Below, one piece after another: positions 7,898-15,022 of a stretch of 45,555 bases of DNA. The translations under genes and the position numbers were made by a program. The notes under the pieces were generated by a model. It saw only the letters and a program-made list of their open reading frames with translations, did not search any database and had not been told where the DNA came from. Source of the DNA: a virus; the IMG/VR virus record IMGVR_UViG_3300020182_001262, positions 1-45,555 of that record; one strand, 5' to 3'. The stretch's first letter is position 1, and each line of letters begins with the position of its first letter.

Positions 7898-8653
7898 ATG
7901 CGTGACATTTTAAAAGATATTGTGAAACACACACATTCGCTTGGTATCATCCAAGCAGCAAAAGTGACAACTGATAACGAAACAACAACACTAGATGCAA
8001 TGGACGATGACCGTACTGTTGTGCTACGTGCAAAGCTACATGACCGTGTTCCAGAATTTGAAGGTAAGTTCGGTCTAGGTCGTCTTGGTGTACTAAATGG
8101 TTATCTCGGTTACGAAAGCCGTAACACAGAAAATGAAGTCGTAGGTACACACGTAGAGATTAATCGGGTAGAGCGTAATGGCGAAGAAGTTCCAGCAGAG
8201 TTCAACTTTACTATTCCAGGTATTCTGAATTCTACATATCGTGTAATCACCGCAGAACTTGTTGATGCACAGATTAAAACAGCAAACTTCAAAGGTGCGA
8301 AGTGGGATGTCGAGGTAATGCCAACACAGCAAGCAATCAAAGATTTGCAAACTGTTGCAGGCATTCTGAGTTCATACGATCCGCTATTTACAGTGCGCAC
8401 AGTAGATGGCAATCTACAATTCACAATTGGTGATGCATCAACTGATAAAGCAGAAATGACGTTTGCACGTAACGTAAACGGCGAATTGAAATCAGGTTGG
8501 TCTTTCCCACTTGCAACAGTTCTAACTATCTTGAAGCTAGGTGATACATCGTCTATGAGCATTAAGATTTCAGATCAAGGTGCAATGGCTATTCACGTAG
8601 ACTCAGGAATGGGCCTATATGAGTACATTTTGCCTGCTAAATCTGGTAATTAA
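7898..8653 (+). CDS. 45: Sliding clamp (T4 gp45 type)
   Basis: The 251-residue product is of the length and pattern of the T4 gp45 processivity clamp (228 residues). It has an early RVPEFEGKFGLGRLGVLNGYLGY segment corresponding to the first-domain strand and helix, a central TAELVDAQIKTANFKG and a C-terminal strand set ending in GLYEYILPAKSG. Clamps of this type form a trimeric ring that tethers gp43. In T4 the ring also activates late transcription through gp33 and gp55, in keeping with the late promoters in this window. It has its own strong promoter. Position between clamp-tailed proteins and the DpdA-like gene fits a replication operon. Confidence 0.8.
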   Translation: MRDILKDIVKHTHSLGIIQAAKVTTDNETTTLDAMDDDRTVVLRAKLHDRVPEFEGKFGLGRLGVLNGYLGYESRNTENEVVGTHVEINRVERNGEEVPAEFNFTIPGILNSTYRVITAELVDAQIKTANFKGAKWDVEVMPTQQAIKDLQTVAGILSSYDPLFTVRTVDGNLQFTIGDASTDKAEMTFARNVNGELKSGWSFPLATVLTILKLGDTSSMSIKISDQGAMAIHVDSGMGLYEYILPAKSGN

Positions 8654-8697
8654 CCTAAATAATACCATAAGCAATTAATATAAGGATACAATAATAA

Positions 8698-10260
8698 ATG
8701 GTAAAAGACTTAGGTAAAAACAATATCAATAGCGGATATGCAGTATTTCTGCCCGCTATCTCTAACTTCTATGTTCGCAAAGTATCACAGCACTATGCAG
8801 GTACAACAGACATGTTCCCTCCTGAGCGTATCCCTGAGGGGTTCGAGCATGGTCTGGATGGGCTAAACATCTTAGACAAAGATAAAGGCTATGTGTATTA
8901 TTCACATGGTCTTTATTCTGCTGGTCACGCTGAACTAGATTTAGAAAAAACTAAAATCGAAGATGGAATGATTGTTAACCGTAATCGTGAAGACACAGTT
9001 CTAGTAGGGGATTCAGGCGGGTATCAGATTGGTACTGGTGCTTGGAAACTAGACTGGTCTTCATTCTATGATAAAGAAGGCGATTGGGCTAAAACACGTC
9101 ATGGTATCATGGCGTGGTTAGAAGAATATTGTGACTACTCTATGACACTTGATATTCCGGGTTGGGCATGTTTGCCGCAATATCGTGATAAGAACGGTAT
9201 TAAAAACTGGGATGAATGCGTAGATAAAACAATCTTCAATCACGAATACTTTATCAACAACCGTACACCAGGCAAGACTAAGTTTCTAAACACTTTACAC
9301 GGTTCTAATTGGGACACTAGTGAAAAGTGGTATGAGAAAGTCAAGCACTTCAATGACAAGTCAGTATATGGCGACAGGGCATTTGAAGGTTATGCGATGG
9401 CAGGGGATCATGCAGGTGATGCGGAACTACTACTACGTAGACTTATTCGTTTACGAGATGATGGTTTGCTGGGACAAGCAGACCAATCAGATGTTTGGAT
9501 TCATACTCTTGGTATTAGCGTTCTCCCATGGGGTGCTATGTTAACAGCAATCCAACGACAACTACGAAAGCATGTCAATCCAAACATTACAATCTCTTTT
9601 GATGCGGCATCTCCCTACATTACAGCATCAAAAGGGTTAGCTTATGACTATCCTGACTTGAATGGTAACGCTTGGTCTTACAAGACTAAGAAGTTGAATT
9701 GGCGTCAAGATATCAGCAATGATAAACAACCCTGGTTGTATGAAGGGGAAATCGGCTCACGTTTGAATATGCGAGATATCAATTACATGCAACCCGGTAT
9801 GCTAAATCGCAACAAAAAAGAAGCTAAATCAAGTTGGGATAGTCTAAGCTATATTTTAATTCAAGCACATAATGCTGAATATCATATTCGTGGTATGCAA
9901 GACGCAATACGCAGGTTCGACCATGAATACGAAATGTTGCATGATAAACTAGATATCAACAACATGAGTTTGGGTAAAACTAACGTACTATCCGATGTAG
10001 TCCCAGATAGAGTTCTATACTTCGCTAAGTTCGTAGAAGAATTGTTTGATCCCAAGACAACTGATCCTATGCAAATGCTAGGTGACTTTAAAGCGTTTCT
10101 ACGTAAATGTGAAGGTTCACGTGTTCAGAACATTTCTACTACTCCAGACTTTATGGAGTTTGAAGAAGCAAATGTGAAGACCGAAGAATTTGTAGAAGCA
10201 GTTAAGGGCAAGAAGAAAGAATACGAAGAACCTGAAGGAATAGCAGACTTATTCGGATAA
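8698..10260 (+). CDS. dpdA: DpdA-like (TGT-superfamily) 7-deazaguanine DNA transglycosylase
   Basis: The 520-residue product shows the tRNA-guanine transglycosylase (TGT) core signature. VGDSGGYQIGTG (D105) matches TGT DSGGFQ. TLDIPGWACLP (D152) occupies the base-recognition region. HTLGISVLPWGAML is followed by SFDAASPYITASKG (D302), which aligns with the catalytic-aspartate element FDxVxPTRxxRxG. DpdA proteins are TGT relatives that exchange guanine in DNA for a 7-deazaguanine such as preQ0. The FolE, QueE and QueD-like genes a few kb downstream supply that base, which supports the DNA role over a tRNA role. The C-terminus GIADLFG is weakly similar to the clamp-binding tails upstream. The base actually inserted cannot be read from sequence. 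Confidence 0.72.
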   Translation: MVKDLGKNNINSGYAVFLPAISNFYVRKVSQHYAGTTDMFPPERIPEGFEHGLDGLNILDKDKGYVYYSHGLYSAGHAELDLEKTKIEDGMIVNRNREDTVLVGDSGGYQIGTGAWKLDWSSFYDKEGDWAKTRHGIMAWLEEYCDYSMTLDIPGWACLPQYRDKNGIKNWDECVDKTIFNHEYFINNRTPGKTKFLNTLHGSNWDTSEKWYEKVKHFNDKSVYGDRAFEGYAMAGDHAGDAELLLRRLIRLRDDGLLGQADQSDVWIHTLGISVLPWGAMLTAIQRQLRKHVNPNITISFDAASPYITASKGLAYDYPDLNGNAWSYKTKKLNWRQDISNDKQPWLYEGEIGSRLNMRDINYMQPGMLNRNKKEAKSSWDSLSYILIQAHNAEYHIRGMQDAIRRFDHEYEMLHDKLDINNMSLGKTNVLSDVVPDRVLYFAKFVEELFDPKTTDPMQMLGDFKAFLRKCEGSRVQNISTTPDFMEFEEANVKTEEFVEAVKGKKKEYEEPEGIADLFG

Positions 10261-10270
10261 GGAGGTATAT

Positions 10271-10450
10271 ATGACACCCGAAAAGAAACAAGCACGACTA
10301 GAAAGCCTAAAAAAGAAGCACAGAGAACTTGACAACACCATCAAAAAAGAGTATAACTTACACTTAGATGTGAATCATTTAAAATCTGAGAAACTACGAA
10401 TGAAATCTGAGATTTATGCTTTAGAGCGGGAACTAGGAGACAATGGGTAG
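10271..10450 (+). CDS. DUF465/YdcH-like small coiled-coil protein
   Basis: This 59-residue ORF starts with ATG at 10271 behind a perfect GGAGG at 10261-10265 and ends in TAG at 10450. The sequence ARLESLKKKHRELDNTIK followed later by LKSEKLRMKSEIYALERE matches the DUF465 pattern (KkrHreLD, then LKkrKLxLKDeI), a two-helix family common in proteobacteria. No biochemical role is established for it. It overlaps the next gene by 8 bases, so the two are translationally coupled. Such a gene in a phage suggests acquisition from a proteobacterial, perhaps alphaproteobacterial, host. Confidence 0.6.
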   Translation: MTPEKKQARLESLKKKHRELDNTIKKEYNLHLDVNHLKSEKLRMKSEIYALERELGDNG

Positions 10451-10886
10451 TTATTATAACTATATGCTAACAGAAAGTAGAAAAGCAAACATGGAACAAG
10501 TAAAAGCAAACGCACAACGATGGATTTGGGTAACTTTCAAAAAAGAAGGTATCCACAAGTATCCAGCAGCACTAGAAGATCCTGCACTTGCTACTGGCGA
10601 TGAATATGATGTTTCATTCTTGGGATATCCGCATCGCCATCAATTTCACTTTCGAGTAGCAATCAAAGTAACACACAACGATAGAGACATTGAATTTATT
10701 CAATTTCAACGTTGGCTAGAGAACTTGTATAAAGATGATGTTATTCAACTTGATTACAAATCATGTGAAATGATGTCTGATGATTTGTTCGATCAAATCG
10801 TTGCGAAATATCCCGGACGAGATATCAAAATTGAAATCTCCGAAGATGGTGAAAACGGAGCGTTGATTGAATATGTCTCTCAGTAA
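10443..10886 (+). CDS. Conserved phage protein, possibly QueD / 6-pyruvoyl-tetrahydropterin synthase fold
   Basis: The 147-residue product contains GIHKYP (H38) and PHRHQFHF (H64, H66), which could be the three zinc histidines of the QueD/PTPS family. RDIEFIQF, LDYKSCEMMSDDLFDQI and a C-terminal KIEISEDGENGALIEY fit the rest of that fold. The catalytic cysteine that normally lies four residues before HxH is a leucine here, so normal QueD chemistry is doubtful. Proteins of this kind are, as I recall, widespread in phages as conserved hypotheticals. Context with DpdA-like, FolE and QueE genes favours a queuosine-type pathway role, but this is inference. Confidence 0.45.
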   Translation: MGSYYNYMLTESRKANMEQVKANAQRWIWVTFKKEGIHKYPAALEDPALATGDEYDVSFLGYPHRHQFHFRVAIKVTHNDRDIEFIQFQRWLENLYKDDVIQLDYKSCEMMSDDLFDQIVAKYPGRDIKIEISEDGENGALIEYVSQ

Positions 10887-11397
10887 TGAAATACAGGAGA
10901 TGGTTCGGGTAGTTCCGGATCATCCTCAACCTGGTATTATGTATCAGGACATGGCAAGTATCTTTAATCATCCATCTGGATTGACTAAAGTTGTACAAGC
11001 ATTTCAAGAACAGAATATCATCTATGATAGAATAGTAGGACTTGATGCACGTGGCTTTCCAATGGCTGGCGCATTAAGTGCTATTACAGGTAAACCGTTT
11101 GCAATGGCGCGCAAAAAGGGCAAATTACCCGGCGAGACTATTTTTACGGAATACGAATTAGAATACGGTACAGACGAACTACACCTTCAAAATGACTCAG
11201 TGTTAGACGGCGACCGTGTTCTAGTAATTGATGATGTAATCGCAACTGGTGGGACACTACTAGCGGCAACATCATTGATTGAACGATTGAATGGCAACGT
11301 AGTTGGTATTCTTTCGATTATGGACTTGACTTTTTTAAGCGGGTCTGATAAGTTGAGAGCTAAGGGTTATCCCGTGTTCTCAATATTAAGTGAGTAA
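10873..11397 (+). CDS. apt: Adenine phosphoribosyltransferase
   Basis: The 174-residue product (ATG 10873) aligns along its length with bacterial Apt: DHPQPGIMYQDMASIF, GLDARGFPMAGAL, ARKKGKLPGETIF, YELEYGTDELHL and the PRPP-binding loop VLVIDDVIATGGTL. Apt makes AMP from adenine and PRPP, salvaging purine for phage nucleotide pools. A TTG two codons upstream is in frame, but the ATG fits the family N-terminus. The start overlaps the end of the previous gene by 14 bases. All conserved segments needed for activity are visible. It is unusual cargo, but it fits the nucleotide-metabolism block. Confidence 0.88.
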   Translation: MSLSNEIQEMVRVVPDHPQPGIMYQDMASIFNHPSGLTKVVQAFQEQNIIYDRIVGLDARGFPMAGALSAITGKPFAMARKKGKLPGETIFTEYELEYGTDELHLQNDSVLDGDRVLVIDDVIATGGTLLAATSLIERLNGNVVGILSIMDLTFLSGSDKLRAKGYPVFSILSE

Positions 11398-11421
11398 CTG
11401 GTAAAACGAATAGGAAATCTA

Positions 11422-12492
11422 ATGTTATATCTTATAGACTTGGAGAGTGTTGAATCCCGCTACACAAAGCAATGGAAGACACATCTCCCCACATTGTTAA
11501 GAAGCAAAGGTATTGATGTTACTGTGATTGAAGGTCCAACTGATATCCCAGAAGCCACTACGCCCGGTGCATTTCTCAACTTTGGTGGTACAAATATCTA
11601 TAAGAGCGCACAGTTAGAGAAGATAGCAAAGCTAATCTGCGATGGCGAAGTCAAGGATGGCGACTATTTTCTCTATACAGATGCGTGGAATCCCACTGTC
11701 ATCCAGCTTAAATATATGGCAGAATTACTTGGGATAAAACTCCGTATCGGTGGATTATGGCATGCTGGCAGCTATGACCCACAAGATTTCTTAGGTCGTT
11801 TGATTGGCGATGCCCCATGGGTTCGTAAAGCGGAAATGAGTATGTATGATTGTTATGATGATAACTTCTTTGCTACTCAGTTTCATATTGATTTGTTCAC
11901 AAATACATTCTGGGATGATGACCGCGATATCGACAGGCAACTGCTTCACTCTATTAGACAAGTGGGATGGCCTATGGAATACATTGAAGAGGATCTCAGT
12001 GAGTACAAGAATATGGCGAAAGAGGACATAATTTTATTTCCACATCGTATAGCTCCTGAAAAACAGCCAGAAGTTTTTGACTACATTGCTGAACAGATGC
12101 CAGAGTATCAGTTCATTAAATGTCAGGACTTAAACTTAACAAAGCCAGAATATCACACCTTACTTGGTAAATCCAAGTTAGTGTTTAGTGCTAACTTGCA
12201 GGAAACTCTGGGTATCTCAGTATACGAAGGCCTGCAGGTTGGTGCTATTCCAATGGTACCAGATAGACTTTCATATAGTGAAATGTGGACTGAACACTTC
12301 AAATATCCAAGTGAGTGGACTACATCATTAGAAGCAACAAAGAAAAATATTGAAAATATTAAAGCATATATTCATATGCAAATGTCAAAGAATAGTGACC
12401 TAACTTGGACAATGAATGAAGAACTACGTAACGTAGAAAAGTTCTATAGTGGCAATAAACTCGTTAGTTATATCCAAAAACACTCTGGATAA
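11422..12492 (+). CDS. GT-B-type glycosyltransferase-like protein
   Basis: The 356-residue product has two halves as in GT-B enzymes. The C-terminal half contains FSANLQETLGISVYEGLQ (about residues 255-272) followed by GAIPMVPDRLSYSEMW, the E-x-x-G-x-x-x-x-E-x-x-x-x-G donor-site pattern of GT4-like transferases. An IILFPHRIAPEKQPEVF segment opens this half. Donor and acceptor are unknown. In a phage the acceptor could be DNA, a virion protein or host surface glycan. The phosphomannomutase-like gene at 17962 could feed a mannose-type nucleotide sugar, but nothing links them directly. The stop codon lies inside a late promoter motif. Confidence 0.65.
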   Translation: MLYLIDLESVESRYTKQWKTHLPTLLRSKGIDVTVIEGPTDIPEATTPGAFLNFGGTNIYKSAQLEKIAKLICDGEVKDGDYFLYTDAWNPTVIQLKYMAELLGIKLRIGGLWHAGSYDPQDFLGRLIGDAPWVRKAEMSMYDCYDDNFFATQFHIDLFTNTFWDDDRDIDRQLLHSIRQVGWPMEYIEEDLSEYKNMAKEDIILFPHRIAPEKQPEVFDYIAEQMPEYQFIKCQDLNLTKPEYHTLLGKSKLVFSANLQETLGISVYEGLQVGAIPMVPDRLSYSEMWTEHFKYPSEWTTSLEATKKNIENIKAYIHMQMSKNSDLTWTMNEELRNVEKFYSGNKLVSYIQKHSG

Positions 12493-12495
12493 ATA
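12488..12495 (+). promoter_or_regulatory. T4-type late promoter motif GATAAATA
   Basis: GATAAATA followed by C overlaps the stop codon of the glycosyltransferase-like gene. It lies 50 bases upstream of the ATG at 12546, with a stable hairpin in between. Confidence 0.65.
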
Positions 12496-12496
12496 C

Positions 12497-12530
12497 ATAT
12501 GATAGGGAGTGTCCCAGCTACCTATCATAT
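12497..12530 (+). other. 5'-leader hairpin of the late gene at 12546
   Basis: ATATGATAGG (12497-12506) pairs perfectly with CCTATCATAT (12521-12530) around a 14-base loop. There is no T-run, so it is not a classical terminator. It begins at or just before the expected late transcription start and may stabilise the mRNA or control translation. An alternative GGGAGTGTCCC pairing overlaps it. Confidence 0.6.
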
Positions 12531-12545
12531 ATTGGGAGACACAAT

Positions 12546-12848
12546 ATGGCTCGTTACAGAGGTATGATTACCAACAATATCAAGTTTGATGCAACATTTA
12601 AAGTTCGCCGTTCAATCGACTTACGTGAATTGTCAGACTTTGGTTCAATCGCAGATGCCGCACAGGATTTACCAACATCAGGTGCAACACATCGCAAAGC
12701 AACTAGTGGCTCAACATCAGCAACACGTGGATATGCAAATCTATCAACAGTTGCAGATGGCGCAATCGTAGACCGCCAAGATATGGGTTCAATTGCTAAC
12801 ACAGCAAGAGACACATTAGGCTATAATGATGAACCTTACCTACACTAA
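12546..12848 (+). CDS. Small late protein of unknown function
   Basis: The 100-residue product starts MARYRGMITNNIKFDATFKVRRSI and is Ser/Thr/Ala-rich in the second half, without cysteines or membrane segments. A GGGAG ribosome site precedes the ATG. It is a monocistronic unit: a late promoter with leader hairpin in front and a terminator behind. Abundant late structural or head-associated protein is a reasonable guess from this arrangement, but no family is recognised. Confidence 0.6.
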   Translation: MARYRGMITNNIKFDATFKVRRSIDLRELSDFGSIADAAQDLPTSGATHRKATSGSTSATRGYANLSTVADGAIVDRQDMGSIANTARDTLGYNDEPYLH

Positions 12849-12866
12849 TATTTTTTAAATAAAGTA

Positions 12867-12895
12867 TTGACAATCTAACCCACTTGTAGTATTAT
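12867..12895 (+). promoter_or_regulatory. Early promoter for folE, interlocked with a terminator
   Basis: TTGACA (12867-12872), a 17-base spacer and TATTAT (12890-12895) are present; a TATAAT at 12893-12898 gives a 20-base spacer. The -10 box lies in the loop of the terminator hairpin of the upstream gene, so the new transcript lacks the left arm. Confidence 0.7.
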
Positions 12896-12915
12896 AATAT
12901 TATGAGTGGGTTTTT
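12877..12915 (+). terminator. Intrinsic terminator with a promoter in its loop
   Basis: AACCCACT (12877-12884) pairs with AGTGGGTT (12905-12912), followed by a short T-run to 12915. The 20-base AT-rich loop contains the -10 box of the folE promoter. Confidence 0.65.
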
Positions 12916-12949
12916 CCATATCCATATCTAAAATAAAGGAACATAGTAT

Positions 12950-13636
12950 ATGACAAAGACTTCCGAAATTAAGGAACGCTTGATGGCAGAAAATATCAGG
13001 CATTGGGCAGGGGACAATATTAGTCAAGTCCTAGAACCCGGAGACAAAGAAATTCTAATAGATGAAGCAACAGATGCGTTTGAAGCTGTATTAGATGCAC
13101 TACTAATCGATAGACATAACGATCCGAATAGTATGGGAACAGCAAAACGTCTAGCAAAGATGTACTTCAATGAGATTATGCAGGGTCGTTATGATCCAGC
13201 ACCTAGCGCAACAGCGTTTCCTAACGATAACGGACATACATATAAAGGTATGTTAGTAGTTCGTTCTGAACTTAAATCAATGTGTTCGCATCATCATCAA
13301 CCTGTTACAGGCATTGCATACATCGGTATCATTCCAGGTGAGAAAGTTATCGGACTTTCAAAGTACACACGCATTGCACAGTGGTGTGCAAGACGTGGTA
13401 CGCTACAAGAAGAACTATGCAATGATATCATGCGAGAAATTATTAAAGCAACCGATAGTGAACATGTAGGTGTTTACATTCAAGCAACACATGGCTGTTG
13501 TGAGAATCGTGGCATTATGGCACATAGTTCACTTACACAGACAACAGTACTTAATGGTGGGTTCTTAGAAGATCCAAGTGTTAAGAAAGAATTCTTTGAT
13601 AACATTAAACTACAACAGGAGTTTGCACCGCGATGA
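12950..13636 (+). CDS. folE: GTP cyclohydrolase I
   Basis: The 228-residue product has the full GCYH-I pattern: DPNSMGTAKRLAKMYFNE, the zinc site MCSHHHQPVTG with its cysteine near residue 111, PGEKVIGLSKYTRIAQW, QEELCNDI and the second zinc cysteine in THGCCENRGIMAH. The enzyme converts GTP to dihydroneopterin triphosphate, the first step toward folate and toward 7-deazaguanine (preQ0). The downstream QueE and the upstream DpdA-like gene indicate the preQ0 branch, though DHFR and ThyA at 33.6-35 kb also connect to folate. It has its own early promoter, and its stop overlaps the next start (ATGA). Confidence 0.95.
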   Translation: MTKTSEIKERLMAENIRHWAGDNISQVLEPGDKEILIDEATDAFEAVLDALLIDRHNDPNSMGTAKRLAKMYFNEIMQGRYDPAPSATAFPNDNGHTYKGMLVVRSELKSMCSHHHQPVTGIAYIGIIPGEKVIGLSKYTRIAQWCARRGTLQEELCNDIMREIIKATDSEHVGVYIQATHGCCENRGIMAHSSLTQTTVLNGGFLEDPSVKKEFFDNIKLQQEFAPR

Positions 13637-13842
13637 AGGATCCAAAAGTAACAGAGCTTGTTAAGCAACTCAATAAAGATATCATTGCTCTAAACAAAAC
13701 TTGGGCAGAATTACATAAGAATGATGTTTATGTGCGTATGGAAATTGTTGGTGATTCCACATACGCAACGTTGAAATCTTTAAATGCAAAAGAAATCACA
13801 CAACATGTTAAGTATGTTACAGAATCTAAGGAGATTAACTAA
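13633..13842 (+). CDS. Small unknown protein between folE and queE
   Basis: The 69-residue soluble protein starts at the ATG that overlaps the folE stop codon. Its N-terminal half is predicted helical (KVTELVKQLNKDIIALNKTW). It has no cysteines or recognisable motif. Its end overlaps the next small ORF (TAATG). Coupling at both ends supports it as a real gene of the operon. Confidence 0.6.
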   Translation: MKDPKVTELVKQLNKDIIALNKTWAELHKNDVYVRMEIVGDSTYATLKSLNAKEITQHVKYVTESKEIN

Positions 13843-13952
13843 TGGGTTATTATATTGCAGTGCGTCTTGCACAAGTGTTCATTGTAGCAGTGTTTGTAAT
13901 GGGCATGGTTAGTTTAGGTATTGAACTTTACACAGGAAGGCTTCCGCTATGA
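13842..13952 (+). CDS. 36-aa single-pass membrane peptide
   Basis: The ATG shares its A with the upstream TAA, behind AAGGAG at 13829-13834. The product has one hydrophobic segment (AQVFIVAVFVMGMVSLGIEL) and short polar ends. It overlaps the next ORF by 4 bases. Function is unknown. Confidence 0.5.
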   Translation: MGYYIAVRLAQVFIVAVFVMGMVSLGIELYTGRLPL

Positions 13953-14083
13953 TTGATAAATTGATATATGTAACATCAGCTTTTATTATTATTGTTGGAT
14001 TAGGCGTTTACATGGAGCATATCTGGAGTGATTGCCTAGAAGAAAACAGCTTTTTTACTTGTGTAAGGATGTTAAACAAATGA
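13949..14083 (+). CDS. 44-aa single-pass membrane peptide
   Basis: The start (ATGA overlap at 13949-13952) is coupled to the preceding membrane peptide. The product begins MIDKLIYVTSAFIIIVGLG, a membrane anchor, followed by a short tail with two cysteines (SDCLEENSFFTC). Its stop overlaps the queE ATG. The tandem pair of small membrane peptides between folE and queE is unexplained. Confidence 0.5.
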   Translation: MIDKLIYVTSAFIIIVGLGVYMEHIWSDCLEENSFFTCVRMLNK

Positions 14084-14952
14084 AACTAAGATATTCAGAA
14101 GCATTCTATTCACTACAAGGTGAAGGTATGTTTGTAGGAGTACCTAGTGTATTTCTGCGAACATTTGGTTGTAATCTACGTTGTCAAAATTTCGGACTAA
14201 ATAAAGATAGAGTTAAATCTAGATATAACCCAGAAGTAGAACAACTTATTAAGGATGGGGTGCATGAGACTACAAAACGATTTGAAGACTTACCTATTAT
14301 ACACACAGGATGCGACACATATGCTAGTATCTATCCTGAGTTCAAGCATCTAGTTCATGATTCAACTATTGATGAAGTAGTAGAGCATTTGCTTTCTTTG
14401 ACTCCTCAAGGTAAATGGACACAAGATGATGGACAAGATATCCATCTTATCCTTACAGGCGGCGAGCCGTTGTTAGCGTGGCAACGACTTTACGTAGAAT
14501 TATTCGAACACCCACGTATGGCGGATCTTAAAAATGTCACATTTGAAACAAACACTACACAACCTTTACACGATGAACTGTACAATTATCTCAACAATTC
14601 AGACAGAATTACAGTCACATTTAGTTGTTCACCAAAACTCTCTGTTTCGGGCGAGTCTTGGGATGATGCTATCAAGCCTAACATTGCTAGTGAGTATTCC
14701 TGTGTTACTGATAGCAACATTTATTTTAAGTTCGTTGTTGCTAATCAAGACGATTTTGATGAAGTCGATAGGGCTGTTGATGCATACCGGGTTGCCGGGG
14801 TACAATGTCCAATCTATCTTATGCCGTTGGGTGGACGCAGTGAAGAATATTCCCTCAATGTTAAAGACGTGGCGGAAGCCTGCATGTCGAGAGGATGGCG
14901 ATTCACTCCCCGACTCCACATCAGCTTATTCGGAAATGCCTGGGGGACTTAA
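14080..14952 (+). CDS. queE: 7-carboxy-7-deazaguanine synthase, variant with displaced third cysteine
   Basis: The 290-residue product starts MKLRYSEAFYSLQGEGMFVG, the characteristic QueE N-terminus (SLQGEG). The radical SAM motif begins CNLRC (C31, C35), but the usual third cysteine two residues later is replaced (QNF). A CDTYAS segment, equivalent to the normal CDT/S element after the third cysteine, appears 43 residues on (C78). The cluster motif therefore seems split by an insertion: C-x3-C-x42-C. LTGGEPLL for SAM binding is intact. The ATG at 14080 is chosen because it gives the family N-terminus and overlaps the previous stop. QueE makes CDG, a preQ0 precursor, which suits the nearby FolE and DpdA-like proteins. 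Confidence 0.8.
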   Translation: MKLRYSEAFYSLQGEGMFVGVPSVFLRTFGCNLRCQNFGLNKDRVKSRYNPEVEQLIKDGVHETTKRFEDLPIIHTGCDTYASIYPEFKHLVHDSTIDEVVEHLLSLTPQGKWTQDDGQDIHLILTGGEPLLAWQRLYVELFEHPRMADLKNVTFETNTTQPLHDELYNYLNNSDRITVTFSCSPKLSVSGESWDDAIKPNIASEYSCVTDSNIYFKFVVANQDDFDEVDRAVDAYRVAGVQCPIYLMPLGGRSEEYSLNVKDVAEACMSRGWRFTPRLHISLFGNAWGT

Positions 14953-14965
14953 GGAGAACGAACAA

Positions 14966-15022
14966 TTGCGCAAAGCGATGGAAGCGCCCATCAACTATGA
15001 AAAAATAAGGAAACAACTATAA
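14966..15022 (+). CDS. Possible 18-aa leader peptide before metK
   Basis: An AAGGAG at 14951-14956 is well placed for a TTG start at 14966. The ORF ends in a TAA that overlaps the metK ATG (TAATG). It could couple queE and metK translation, or simply be the remnant of a longer frame. Support is weak. Confidence 0.22.
   Translation: MRKAMEAPINYEKIRKQL

Noticed and set aside
8654-8697. Late promoter before the DpdA-like gene
   Set aside because: CTAAATAA near 8655 mismatches NATAAATA, and AATAAATG overlaps the start codon. The gene is more simply read through from the clamp promoter.
14534-14952. 162-aa frame overlapping the end of queE
   Set aside because: It is a shadow of queE in another frame. 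Only its last few codons fall outside queE and these are described as a possible leader peptide.
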